Notes under the pieces: generated by a model | Databases searched by the model: none | The model's input: the letters and a program-made list of their open reading frames with translations, nothing else | What the model was told of the DNA's origin: nothing | Part shown: piece after piece, positions 47,564-56,586 of the stretch | Layout of the letters: the number at the start of each line of letters is the position of its first letter | Numbering within the stretch: position 1 is the stretch's first letter | Translations under genes and position numbers: made by a program | Assembly: GCF_900167225.1 (NCBI RefSeq) | Contig: NZ_FUXH01000002.1 | Location: forward strand, 177,517 to 241,516 | DNA: 64,000 bases | DNA from: Porphyromonas crevioricanis | GTDB lineage: Bacteria > Bacteroidota > Bacteroidia > Bacteroidales > Porphyromonadaceae | Reading direction: 5' to 3'

Positions 47564-50500
47564 ATGCCATGGATAGATTTGAAAGATTTCACCAATCTGT
47601 ACCCTGTCAGTAAGACATTGAGATTTGAATTAAAGCCCGTTGGAAAGACTTTAGAAAATATCGAGAAAGCAGGTATTTTGAAAGAGGATGAGCATCGTGC
47701 AGAAAGTTATCGGAGGGTGAAGAAAATAATTGATACTTATCATAAGGTATTTATCGATTCTTCTCTTGAAAATATGGCTAAAATGGGTATTGAGAATGAA
47801 ATAAAAGCAATGCTCCAAAGTTTCTGCGAATTGTATAAAAAAGATCATCGCACTGAGGGTGAGGACAAGGCATTAGATAAAATTCGAGCAGTACTTCGTG
47901 GCCTGATTGTTGGGGCTTTCACTGGTGTTTGCGGAAGACGGGAAAATACAGTCCAAAACGAGAAGTACGAGAGTTTGTTCAAAGAAAAGTTGATAAAAGA
48001 AATTTTACCTGATTTTGTGCTCTCTACTGAGGCTGAAAGCTTGCCTTTCTCTGTTGAAGAAGCTACGAGGTCACTGAAGGAGTTTGATAGCTTTACATCC
48101 TACTTTGCTGGTTTTTACGAGAATAGAAAGAATATATACTCGACGAAACCTCAATCCACTGCCATTGCTTATCGTCTTATTCATGAGAACTTGCCGAAGT
48201 TCATTGATAATATTCTTGTTTTTCAGAAGATCAAAGAGCCTATAGCCAAAGAGCTGGAACATATTCGTGCGGACTTTTCTGCCGGGGGATACATAAAAAA
48301 GGATGAGAGATTGGAGGATATTTTTTCGTTGAACTATTATATCCACGTGTTATCTCAGGCTGGGATCGAAAAATATAACGCATTGATTGGGAAGATTGTG
48401 ACAGAAGGAGATGGAGAGATGAAAGGGCTCAATGAACACATCAACCTTTACAACCAACAAAGAGGCAGAGAGGATCGGCTCCCTCTTTTTAGGCCTCTTT
48501 ATAAACAGATATTGAGTGACAGAGAGCAATTATCATACTTGCCTGAGAGTTTTGAAAAAGATGAGGAGCTCCTCAGGGCTCTAAAAGAGTTCTATGATCA
48601 TATCGCAGAAGACATTCTCGGACGTACTCAACAGTTGATGACTTCTATTTCAGAATATGATTTGTCTCGGATATACGTAAGGAACGATAGCCAATTGACT
48701 GATATATCAAAAAAAATGTTGGGAGATTGGAATGCTATCTACATGGCTAGAGAACGAGCATATGACCACGAGCAGGCTCCCAAAAGAATCACGGCGAAAT
48801 ACGAGAGGGACAGGATTAAAGCTCTTAAAGGAGAAGAGAGTATAAGTCTGGCAAATCTTAATAGTTGTATTGCCTTTCTGGACAATGTTAGAGATTGCCG
48901 TGTAGATACTTATCTTTCCACACTGGGCCAGAAGGAAGGACCACATGGTCTATCTAATCTCGTTGAGAACGTTTTTGCCTCATACCATGAAGCAGAGCAA
49001 TTGTTGAGCTTTCCATACCCCGAAGAGAATAATCTGATTCAGGACAAGGACAATGTGGTGTTAATTAAGAATCTTCTCGACAATATCAGTGATCTGCAGA
49101 GGTTCTTGAAACCTCTTTGGGGTATGGGAGACGAACCCGATAAAGATGAAAGATTTTATGGAGAGTATAATTATATCCGAGGAGCTCTAGATCAGGTGAT
49201 CCCTCTGTACAATAAGGTAAGGAACTACCTCACTCGGAAGCCTTATTCGACCAGAAAAGTAAAACTCAATTTTGGGAATTCTCAATTGCTTAGTGGTTGG
49301 GATAGAAATAAGGAAAAGGATAATAGCTGTGTGATTTTGCGTAAGGGGCAGAACTTCTATTTGGCTATTATGAACAATAGGCACAAAAGAAGTTTCGAAA
49401 ACAAGGTGTTGCCCGAGTATAAGGAGGGAGAACCTTACTTCGAAAAGATGGATTATAAATTTTTGCCTGATCCTAATAAAATGCTTCCTAAGGTTTTTCT
49501 TTCGAAAAAAGGAATAGAGATATACGAACCAAGTCCGAAGCTTTTAGAACAATATGGACATGGAACTCACAAAAAGGGAGATACCTTTAGTATGGATGAT
49601 TTGCACGAACTGATCGATTTCTTCAAACACTCAATCGAGGCTCATGAAGATTGGAAGCAATTCGGATTCAAATTTTCTGATACGGCTACTTATGAGAATG
49701 TATCTAGTTTCTATAGAGAAGTTGAGGATCAGGGGTATAAGCTCTCTTTCCGAAAAGTTTCGGAATCTTATGTCTATTCATTAATAGATCAAGGCAAGTT
49801 GTATTTATTTCAGATATACAACAAGGACTTTTCTCCCTGCAGCAAAGGGACACCTAATCTGCATACCTTGTATTGGAGAATGCTTTTTGACGAGCGCAAT
49901 TTGGCAGATGTCATATACAAACTGGATGGGAAGGCTGAAATCTTTTTCCGAGAGAAGAGTTTGAAAAATGATCATCCCACGCATCCGGCTGGTAAGCCTA
50001 TCAAAAAGAAAAGTCGACAAAAAAAAGGAGAGGAGAGTCTGTTTGAGTATGATTTAGTCAAGGATAGGCGCTATACGATGGATAAGTTCCAGTTTCATGT
50101 GCCTATTACTATGAATTTTAAATGTTCTGCAGGAAGCAAAGTCAATGATATGGTTAATGCTCATATTCGAGAGGCAAAGGATATGCATGTCATTGGAATT
50201 GATCGTGGAGAACGCAATCTGCTGTATATATGCGTGATAGATAGTCGAGGGACGATTTTGGATCAAATTTCTCTGAATACGATTAACGATATAGACTATC
50301 ATGATTTATTGGAGAGTCGAGACAAAGACCGTCAGCAGGAGCGCCGAAACTGGCAAACTATCGAAGGGATCAAGGAGCTAAAACAAGGCTACCTTAGTCA
50401 GGCGGTTCATCGGATAGCCGAACTGATGGTGGCTTATAAGGCTGTAGTTGCTTTGGAGGATTTGAATATGGGGTTCAAACGTGGGCGGCAGAAAGTAGAA

Positions 50501-51352
50501 AGTTCTGTTTATCAGCAGTTTGAGAAACAGCTGATAGATAAGCTCAACTATCTTGTGGACAAGAAGAAAAGGCCTGAAGATATTGGAGGATTGTTGAGAG
50601 CCTATCAATTTACGGCCCCATTTAAGAGTTTTAAGGAAATGGGAAAGCAAAACGGCTTCTTGTTTTATATCCCGGCTTGGAACACGAGCAACATAGATCC
50701 GACTACTGGATTTGTTAATTTATTTCATGCCCAGTATGAAAATGTAGATAAAGCGAAGAGCTTCTTTCAAAAGTTTGATTCAATTAGTTACAACCCGAAG
50801 AAAGACTGGTTTGAGTTTGCATTCGATTATAAAAACTTTACTAAAAAGGCTGAAGGAAGTCGTTCTATGTGGATATTATGCACACATGGTTCCCGAATAA
50901 AGAATTTTAGAAATTCCCAGAAGAATGGTCAATGGGATTCCGAAGAATTCGCCTTGACGGAGGCTTTTAAGTCTCTTTTTGTGCGATATGAGATAGATTA
51001 TACCGCTGATTTGAAAACAGCTATTGTGGACGAAAAGCAAAAAGACTTCTTCGTGGATCTTCTGAAGCTATTCAAATTGACAGTACAGATGCGCAACAGC
51101 TGGAAAGAGAAGGATTTGGATTATCTAATCTCTCCTGTAGCAGGGGCTGATGGCCGTTTCTTCGATACAAGAGAGGGAAATAAAAGTCTGCCTAAGGATG
51201 CAGATGCCAATGGAGCTTATAATATTGCCCTAAAAGGACTTTGGGCTCTACGCCAGATTCGGCAAACTTCAGAAGGCGGTAAACTCAAATTGGCGATTTC
51301 CAATAAGGAATGGCTACAGTTTGTGCAAGAGAGATCTTACGAGAAAGACTGA
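47564..51352 (+). CDS. cas12a: Cas12a (Cpf1), type V-A effector nuclease
   Basis: A 1262-residue RNA-guided nuclease that processes its own crRNA and cuts DNA next to T-rich PAMs. RuvC residues are Asp880 (GIDRGERNLLY), Glu965 (ALEDLNMGFKRG) and Asp1214 (DADANGAY). The Nuc-domain arginine is Arg1177 (QMRNS), 37 residues before Asp1214 as in AsCas12a. crRNA-processing residues are His807, Lys816 and Lys833, with the spacing of FnCas12a His843/Lys852/Lys869. All sites are intact. The sequence agrees with my memory of PcCas12a of Porphyromonas crevioricanis, except that the N-terminus here reads MPWIDLKDF instead of MDSLKDF. The stop overlaps the cas4 start (TGATG). Confidence 0.98.
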   Translation: MPWIDLKDFTNLYPVSKTLRFELKPVGKTLENIEKAGILKEDEHRAESYRRVKKIIDTYHKVFIDSSLENMAKMGIENEIKAMLQSFCELYKKDHRTEGEDKALDKIRAVLRGLIVGAFTGVCGRRENTVQNEKYESLFKEKLIKEILPDFVLSTEAESLPFSVEEATRSLKEFDSFTSYFAGFYENRKNIYSTKPQSTAIAYRLIHENLPKFIDNILVFQKIKEPIAKELEHIRADFSAGGYIKKDERLEDIFSLNYYIHVLSQAGIEKYNALIGKIVTEGDGEMKGLNEHINLYNQQRGREDRLPLFRPLYKQILSDREQLSYLPESFEKDEELLRALKEFYDHIAEDILGRTQQLMTSISEYDLSRIYVRNDSQLTDISKKMLGDWNAIYMARERAYDHEQAPKRITAKYERDRIKALKGEESISLANLNSCIAFLDNVRDCRVDTYLSTLGQKEGPHGLSNLVENVFASYHEAEQLLSFPYPEENNLIQDKDNVVLIKNLLDNISDLQRFLKPLWGMGDEPDKDERFYGEYNYIRGALDQVIPLYNKVRNYLTRKPYSTRKVKLNFGNSQLLSGWDRNKEKDNSCVILRKGQNFYLAIMNNRHKRSFENKVLPEYKEGEPYFEKMDYKFLPDPNKMLPKVFLSKKGIEIYEPSPKLLEQYGHGTHKKGDTFSMDDLHELIDFFKHSIEAHEDWKQFGFKFSDTATYENVSSFYREVEDQGYKLSFRKVSESYVYSLIDQGKLYLFQIYNKDFSPCSKGTPNLHTLYWRMLFDERNLADVIYKLDGKAEIFFREKSLKNDHPTHPAGKPIKKKSRQKKGEESLFEYDLVKDRRYTMDKFQFHVPITMNFKCSAGSKVNDMVNAHIREAKDMHVIGIDRGERNLLYICVIDSRGTILDQISLNTINDIDYHDLLESRDKDRQQERRNWQTIEGIKELKQGYLSQAVHRIAELMVAYKAVVALEDLNMGFKRGRQKVESSVYQQFEKQLIDKLNYLVDKKKRPEDIGGLLRAYQFTAPFKSFKEMGKQNGFLFYIPAWNTSNIDPTTGFVNLFHAQYENVDKAKSFFQKFDSISYNPKKDWFEFAFDYKNFTKKAEGSRSMWILCTHGSRIKNFRNSQKNGQWDSEEFALTEAFKSLFVRYEIDYTADLKTAIVDEKQKDFFVDLLKLFKLTVQMRNSWKEKDLDYLISPVAGADGRFFDTREGNKSLPKDADANGAYNIALKGLWALRQIRQTSEGGKLKLAISNKEWLQFVQERSYEKD

Positions 51353-51918
51353 TGGACGATTATATATTGATATCCACATTGAATGATTTTATCTTTTGTC
51401 CATACTCTATATACTTGCACAATGTGTATATGAGTATGGACAAGGACTTGTATCATGCAGCACCACAACTCAGAGGAACTCTTGCCCACGGAGCAACGGA
51501 TGATAGATCGTCATCAACACGAAAAGATGTGATTCTAGCCCTACCTATATGTTCGGAGCGTTTTCATCTTATAGGAAAAATTGATGTCTATAGGCAAAGG
51601 GAGAAAAAACTTATTGAACGTAAGTATCAGCTCAAGCAGATTTTTCAGGGGCAGATTTACCAACTGTGGGCACAGTTTTTTTGTATGAAAGAGATGGGGT
51701 ATGAAGTGGAATCTATCGCTTTTTACGAGATGTCTACCAACAAGATGAGACCCATACCTTTACCTTCCTCTGACGAAGAATTGGAATTCGAAGCATTCAT
51801 TGCTCGTTTTCTGAATTATGACCCATCCGAACCAATCATTACCAATCCCAATAAGTGTAAGCATTGTATTTACTGTAATTTGTGTGACAAAACAGATGTA
51901 GAGAATGTTTACTCATAA
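51352..51918 (+). CDS. cas4: Cas4 nuclease of CRISPR adaptation
   Basis: A 188-residue RecB-family nuclease with an iron-sulfur cluster; it trims prespacers and helps select those with a PAM. Nuclease residues are His46, Asp78, Glu89 and Lys91 (GKIDVY, LIERKYQ). Cluster cysteines are Cys16 (FIFCPYS) and the C-terminal set Cys169, 172, 175 and 178 (KCKHCIYCNLC). I start at the ATG at 51352, which overlaps the cas12a stop by one base; the longer frame to 51310 lies inside cas12a. Its end overlaps cas1 by 14 bases. Confidence 0.94.
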   Translation: MDDYILISTLNDFIFCPYSIYLHNVYMSMDKDLYHAAPQLRGTLAHGATDDRSSSTRKDVILALPICSERFHLIGKIDVYRQREKKLIERKYQLKQIFQGQIYQLWAQFFCMKEMGYEVESIAFYEMSTNKMRPIPLPSSDEELEFEAFIARFLNYDPSEPIITNPNKCKHCIYCNLCDKTDVENVYS

Positions 51919-52885
51919 AGACATTGAATTCAGGACGATTTTTGTTGTCAACTGTGTTCGAGAGCGTAACCTCCGAGTGAGCAATGGAGAGTTGCTTTTG
52001 GAAGAAAAAGCTGATGATTCAAGCAAGGTTAAGACATTGACTAAATTACCTTTTCAGAAAATTTTAGCTCTCTTCATTGTTGGACATATAACCATTACTA
52101 CTCCTCTCATAGATAAATGTCAGAAGTATGGAGTCGCTTTAATTGTGATGAAGCCCAATTTTCGTCCAGTTTTCTTCTGGAGCAATCCCGCTGAGGCAAA
52201 CTATTTACTTCGGCAACGTCAATACCAGATGGATAAGGAGGATTTGACTATTGCTAGGGTTATTATCTCGAATAAAATTTGCAATCAAATAAAGACTCTC
52301 TTGGATACTCGAAGGAAAGACTCTTTAACGGAGTCGGCTGTTGAAAAGTGTAGATTACTTCTTCCTTTGGCTAATACTTGTACTGACTATTCTGAATTGA
52401 TGGGCATAGAGGGAGCTGCATCACGAGAGTTTTTTGCTGCATTTTTCCAACAACAAAATTGGAAAGCTCGACGCCCACGTACCAAGTGTGATGTGATCAA
52501 TGCTACTCTTGATATAGGCTACACTATCCTATTTAACTACATCGAATGTTTCCTTAGGTTATTTGGTTTTGATCTTTATGTTGGAGTTTTTCATCGGTTG
52601 TGGTTCAGGCGTAAGTCTTTAGTTTGCGATCTGATAGAGCCCTTTAGGTGCTTGATCGACAAGGCAGTCAGGACAGCATTTAATAGAAAGCAGTTTACCG
52701 AGAAAGATTTTGATTTCAAAAGAGGAGAGTATTACCTCAAACTGGAGAAGAATAAGGAATACCAAAGATTTTTCTTCGAAGTGCTTATCCCTTACAAAAG
52801 GGATGTTTTCAGCTATGTCCAAGCCTATTATCGTTGTTTCATGCAGAAGAAATCTGTGAAGAAGTACCCTCAATTCCTTGTTTAA
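51905..52885 (+). CDS. cas1: Cas1 integrase
   Basis: A 326-residue Cas1 that, with Cas2, inserts new spacers at the leader end of the array. The metal-binding residues are Glu169 (MGIEGAASREFF), His230 (GVFHRLWFRR) and Glu245 (DLIEPFR). The N-terminal beta domain starts FRTIFVVNCVRERNLRV. The start ATG lies inside the end of cas4 and the stop lies one base before the cas2 ATG, so the three adaptation genes are tightly packed. Confidence 0.96.
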   Translation: MFTHKDIEFRTIFVVNCVRERNLRVSNGELLLEEKADDSSKVKTLTKLPFQKILALFIVGHITITTPLIDKCQKYGVALIVMKPNFRPVFFWSNPAEANYLLRQRQYQMDKEDLTIARVIISNKICNQIKTLLDTRRKDSLTESAVEKCRLLLPLANTCTDYSELMGIEGAASREFFAAFFQQQNWKARRPRTKCDVINATLDIGYTILFNYIECFLRLFGFDLYVGVFHRLWFRRKSLVCDLIEPFRCLIDKAVRTAFNRKQFTEKDFDFKRGEYYLKLEKNKEYQRFFFEVLIPYKRDVFSYVQAYYRCFMQKKSVKKYPQFLV

Positions 52886-52886
52886 T

Positions 52887-53159
52887 ATGCTTATTATCAG
52901 TTATGACATTAGCAATGACAAACTCAGAAGTCGTTTCTCAAAGATGTTGGTGAAGAATGGAGCCATTCGTTTGCAATATTCTGTGTACGAGGTTAATAAT
53001 ACCAACAGAATGCTTGAGAACTTAACTATAAAAATCGACGAGCAATTCGCGAGAAAATTTGAGGGAGGTGATAGTGTGATTATTTTTGACGTCTCTTCCG
53101 TAAAGTTGAAGAAATATGGCAATGCAATCCATCGAGATGCGGATGTCGTTTTTCTCTGA
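52887..53159 (+). CDS. cas2: Cas2
   Basis: A 90-residue ferredoxin-fold protein starting MLIISYDISNDKLRSRFSKM, with Asp7 at the usual position after the first strand. It continues with GAIRLQYSVYEV and a C-terminal strand DADVVFL. It forms the core of the Cas1-Cas2 integrase. The ATG at 52887 follows the cas1 stop by one base; an in-frame TTG at 52878 lies within cas1 and is not needed. The array begins 174 bases downstream. Confidence 0.94.
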   Translation: MLIISYDISNDKLRSRFSKMLVKNGAIRLQYSVYEVNNTNRMLENLTIKIDEQFARKFEGGDSVIIFDVSSVKLKKYGNAIHRDADVVFL

Positions 53160-53333
53160 ATACAGACCTGGGTCTGTATGTTTTATGTCAATTTGCTGTA
53201 ATTCTCTGTTTATGAGAACTATAGGGGAGCTTTTCTAGCTTTTTTCTTAGGGAGAGGGGAGAAAGAGATCTTTGATATTATTCCATAAATAATTGGTGGA
53301 TACCAAATTATATGCTACTTTCGTCAGGGCAGA
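53160..53333 (+). promoter_or_regulatory. CRISPR leader
   Basis: An AT-rich stretch between cas2 and the first repeat. TTG at 53293-53295 and TACTTTCG at 53316-53323 (one change from TAnnTTTG), 20 bases apart, give a promoter that would start transcription at about the first repeat. TTGG and CCAA flank TGGATA between them. Confidence 0.65.
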
Positions 53334-53814
53334 GTCTAGGTACTCTCTTTAATTTCTACTATTGTAGATGTAACGCCCAAAGGCTTGCTCGCTCAGGTCT
53401 AGGTACTCTCTTTAATTTCTACTATTGTAGATAGTGGGATGTATGCTCTTGAGATAATGGTCTAGGTACTCTCTTTAATTTCTACTATTGTAGATATCGT
53501 TGACGACATCGGCACGGAAAACGGTCTAGGTACTCTCTTTAATTTCTACTATTGTAGATAGTGGGATGTATGCTCTTGAGATTATGGTCTAGGTACTCTC
53601 TTTAATTTCTACTATTGTAGATTGGCAAAGCGGACATTGTGAAGCTGTTGGTCTAGGTACTCTCTTTAATTTCTACTATTGTAGATGGTGTGCGCTATTT
53701 GGATGATATAGAGGTCTAGGTACTCTCTTTAATTTCTACTATTGTAGATGGTTCGCATGTGTGGGTGTGGCTTAACGCGTCTAGGTACTCTCTTTAATTT
53801 CTACCAATGTCAAT
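53334..53814 (+). CRISPR. Type V-A CRISPR array, 8 repeats and 7 spacers
   Basis: Repeats of 36 bases start GTCTAGGTACTCTC and end TCTACTATTGTAGAT, the Cas12a handle in which TCTAC pairs with GTAGA. They begin at 53334, 53397, 53460, 53524, 53587, 53651 and 53714; a degenerate last repeat is at 53779. The first seven repeats are identical. Spacers are 27-29 bases: 53370-53396, 53433-53459, 53496-53523, 53560-53586, 53623-53650, 53687-53713 and 53750-53778. Spacers 2 and 4 differ at one base. The last repeat keeps its first 26 bases, then reads CAATGTCAAT, so its hairpin is destroyed. Orientation follows the handle and the degenerate end: leader on the cas2 side. No spacer matches other parts of the window by eye. 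Confidence 0.98.
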
Positions 53815-53883
53815 GCAATGGAAAGCTGAAAAGAAGTGCATTTTGGAAAGTTCTTAATACACCTATTTCTTTCGAAATCATAA

Positions 53884-53924
53884 AAAGAGGCTGTGTCAAA
53901 ATTCAATTTTGACACAGCCTCTTT
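53884..53924. terminator. Perfect palindrome after the array and the DPP gene
   Basis: Arms of 20 bases (AAAGAGGCTGTGTCAAAATT and its complement) around a single C, with A/T runs on both sides. It can end both the CRISPR transcript (plus) and the S46 peptidase operon (minus, 25 bases past its stop). The same core recurs at 62314-62362. Confidence 0.75.
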
Positions 53925-53949
53925 GTTTATTATGTTATGGGGAAGCAGT

Positions 53950-56106
53950 TTATTGCAAATCCATTTCGGAGATTAATCGTTTGCACCCGGCATACTTGTC
54001 GATAACAAAGAGCAAATAGCGGATGTCGCAGATGATACTGCGTTGATACTCCGGTAGGTATTCGATATCGCCTCCTACACCTTCCCAGTTGCGGTCGAAG
54101 TTAAGTCCGATCAGCTCTCCTTTTGAGTTGAAGACTGGGCTGCCCGAATTGCCTCCCGTGGTGTGAGTTGTGGCACAGAAATTCACCGGCATACGACCAT
54201 CACTCATAGCATACTGCCCAAAGTCCTTATTGGCGTAGAGCTGTTTGAGCTTGTCAGAGACATTGTATTCCCAATTGTTCGGATCTTCTTTTTCCATTAC
54301 TCCCAAGAGGGTCGTTTGTGGACCATAGTAGACATTGTCTTTTGGGTAATAGCCTTTCATCTGACCAAAGGTGAAGCGTAGCGTGAGGTTGGCATCTGGC
54401 CAGATTTGATCTTGTGGCATCATCTTTTTCATCCCTGCTATATAGATCTCTTGAGCCCGGCTCAGTGGAGCATCATAGGGGGCCAACTGTTTCTTTACAT
54501 TGTCGTATTCTTGACGAACAGAAGCTGCATAGCGCAATATAGGGTCAGCCTCGAGCAAATCTGCCAATTCTCGTGGGGACAGAAGCATTGCTTTTTGGAA
54601 TTTGGCTCTGTCTGCGAAGATAGAGCCGGAGAACATCTCATCTACATAGCGATCCACACTGTTGCCGTATTTGTCGGAAATCTCTTTGAGTGCCACCGGC
54701 CATTTGTCGTATGCAATGCGTTGCACATATTCATTGAGCATGGCCTTGGCTATTGCTGCATCCAATTCCGGAGAATAGTCCTTGTTGTGGAATTTTTCAA
54801 ACAATTTCTTCACCTCCTCCATTGCTTCGGCCGGCTTTTTCCCTTTGTCTCTCAGATCATCTATAACTTTTTGATCCAACCGACATTTAGTTGCCTCGAT
54901 GCCCATGAGAGCTGTTTCTTCGAGATACTTCTGGCGAGTCCGCAAATCTGCACGTTCCGATACAATACGTTCTATATCCCGGACGGCTTGGGCGTAGGAG
55001 GGTTCTCTCTGTTGCTCTGCCCAGTCGAGTAGTTGTTTTGTCTGTGCCTCTTTGATTGATTTAAGGTTCCGCTTGGTGATTGCCCAATTGGCCCCCTGCG
55101 CTCTCTTGTAGCCATTTTGAGAGCTGGCATATTTAGCCGCATACATGATCTTGATTTGTGGATCAGCTAACATCGCTTTAAGCATCACTTCCTGACGGAT
55201 ATTACGCATCCGGATACGTATATCGTTGTCGAGTGTACCCCATTCCTCTACCTCTGCAGGGGTGAAGAAATGGTAGGTAGTGCCGGGGAAGCCCATGATC
55301 ATTGCATAGTCTCCTTCGGTGATGCCTTTTGTCGATATACGGAAGTAACGTTTGGGTTTGAGAGGGATGTTCTTGGGCGAATAATCAGCCGGTCTGCCAT
55401 CTTTATCTGCATAGATGCGGAAGATCGAGAAGTCTCCCGAGTGTCTCGGCCAAGCCCAGTTGTCGGTGTCTTCTCCAAACTTGCCTATGGAGCTGGGAGG
55501 AGCTCCTACCAAACGGATATCACGGTAAACAAGCTGTTTGAACATCAAGTACTGATTGCCCCCATAGAATGCTTTGATCAGATATTTTACTCCCTGCTCC
55601 TTCATGGCCTTCTTGCCTACGATACCTGGTACCAGAGTGGAGAGGTAGCGTGGTGATAAGTAGTCCATACTGTTGGGGTCTTTTATCTTGGCCAGTTCTT
55701 TCTTCACTTCTGTGGTGACATCGGTGATTTGGTCGATGAAAAGCACTTCCAGACCCGGGTTGGGCAGTTCTTCGGCTTGGGTCATTGCCCAAAATCCGTC
55801 CTTGAGATAATTGTGTTCTATAGAACTGTGGCTTTGTATTTGATCGTATCCACAGTGGTGGTTGGTTAGTAGCAGTCCCTGATCGGATACAACAGCACCG
55901 GTACAACCATTGTCGAACATGATTACCGCATCCTTGAGGGATGAGCCGTCGGGATTGTAAAGGTCATAAGCCTCCAACTCCAGGCCTCGAGCTTTCATTG
56001 CTTGATACTTGGCCTGCATTTGCTGCATAAGCCACATCCCGCCATCGGCAAAGGCGGAGAGACTCACAACAAAAGACAGAGCTAAGGGGAGAAAACGTTT
56101 TTTCAT
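53950..56106 (-). CDS. S46 family dipeptidyl-peptidase, DPP11-like
   Basis: A 718-residue periplasmic serine peptidase that frees dipeptides from peptide N-termini, feeding the amino-acid metabolism of asaccharolytic Porphyromonas. The signal peptide is MKKRFLPLALSFVVSLSAFA. The catalytic His84 is in TNHHCGYD and Ser654 in GGNSGSPVF. Arg672, 18 residues after the serine (LNFDRNWEG), corresponds to Arg673 of P. gingivalis DPP11, which selects Asp/Glu at P1; DPP7 has Gly there. I chose the ATG at 56106 because the longer frame to 56187 overlaps the CYTH gene and lacks a signal. Last gene of the Smr-CYTH-DPP operon. Confidence 0.9.
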   Translation of the reverse strand: MKKRFLPLALSFVVSLSAFADGGMWLMQQMQAKYQAMKARGLELEAYDLYNPDGSSLKDAVIMFDNGCTGAVVSDQGLLLTNHHCGYDQIQSHSSIEHNYLKDGFWAMTQAEELPNPGLEVLFIDQITDVTTEVKKELAKIKDPNSMDYLSPRYLSTLVPGIVGKKAMKEQGVKYLIKAFYGGNQYLMFKQLVYRDIRLVGAPPSSIGKFGEDTDNWAWPRHSGDFSIFRIYADKDGRPADYSPKNIPLKPKRYFRISTKGITEGDYAMIMGFPGTTYHFFTPAEVEEWGTLDNDIRIRMRNIRQEVMLKAMLADPQIKIMYAAKYASSQNGYKRAQGANWAITKRNLKSIKEAQTKQLLDWAEQQREPSYAQAVRDIERIVSERADLRTRQKYLEETALMGIEATKCRLDQKVIDDLRDKGKKPAEAMEEVKKLFEKFHNKDYSPELDAAIAKAMLNEYVQRIAYDKWPVALKEISDKYGNSVDRYVDEMFSGSIFADRAKFQKAMLLSPRELADLLEADPILRYAASVRQEYDNVKKQLAPYDAPLSRAQEIYIAGMKKMMPQDQIWPDANLTLRFTFGQMKGYYPKDNVYYGPQTTLLGVMEKEDPNNWEYNVSDKLKQLYANKDFGQYAMSDGRMPVNFCATTHTTGGNSGSPVFNSKGELIGLNFDRNWEGVGGDIEYLPEYQRSIICDIRYLLFVIDKYAGCKRLISEMDLQ

Positions 56107-56123
56107 TGATGATTTATTGAGAG

Positions 56124-56573
56124 TTAAACATGAATCAAATTGGCGTTGTAGTACTGCGGATCTCCAGTTACTTCTTTTCCGACCCAAGGGGGGAGGTTTA
56201 TCTGTTGGTCGGGGTGGCTAAGCTCAATCTCTGCTATTACCAGACCCTCGTGTGGAGAGGAAAATACATCTACTTCCCAACAAAGGCCCTCATGACGGAT
56301 CAGCATACGTTGCTTTTCTATTTCTCCGGGGAGACAAAGCGACATCATGGCTTTCGCATCTTCCAGAGGAATCGGATACTCGTATTCGTCCCGGCTAAGT
56401 CCGGAAGTGTCGGTAGGGCCTTTGACACAAAGGAAAGCCTGCTCATCCAAGATGCGAATACGCACAACAGCTCGGCTGTCTGCTCGCAAGTAGGCTTGCA
56501 CGATGTGGCTGGTTCGTTCGGGCGTGGGCACAGCCGATAGATCGGGGACTAAGAATTTACGCTCTATCTCCAT
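56124..56573 (-). CDS. CYTH domain protein
   Basis: A 149-residue protein covering one whole CYTH (triphosphate tunnel) domain. It starts with the diagnostic MEIERKFLV and continues with VRIRILDEQAFLCVKGPT and a C-terminal GLVIAEIELSHPDQ with alternating Glu residues that bind metal. Members are inorganic triphosphatases or class IV adenylate cyclases; the small stand-alone form in Bacteroidetes is probably a phosphohydrolase. It lies 13 bases after the Smr gene and 17 before the DPP gene. Confidence 0.88.
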   Translation of the reverse strand: MEIERKFLVPDLSAVPTPERTSHIVQAYLRADSRAVVRIRILDEQAFLCVKGPTDTSGLSRDEYEYPIPLEDAKAMMSLCLPGEIEKQRMLIRHEGLCWEVDVFSSPHEGLVIAEIELSHPDQQINLPPWVGKEVTGDPQYYNANLIHV

Positions 56574-56586
56574 CTATTTGTTGTGC

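Noticed and set aside
53370..53778. Self-targeting spacers
   Set aside because: No spacer matched the rest of the window on either strand by eye; the wider genome could not be searched.
56107..56187. N-terminal extension of the S46 peptidase
   Set aside because: It overlaps the CYTH gene, and the signal peptide begins at the internal ATG at 56106.
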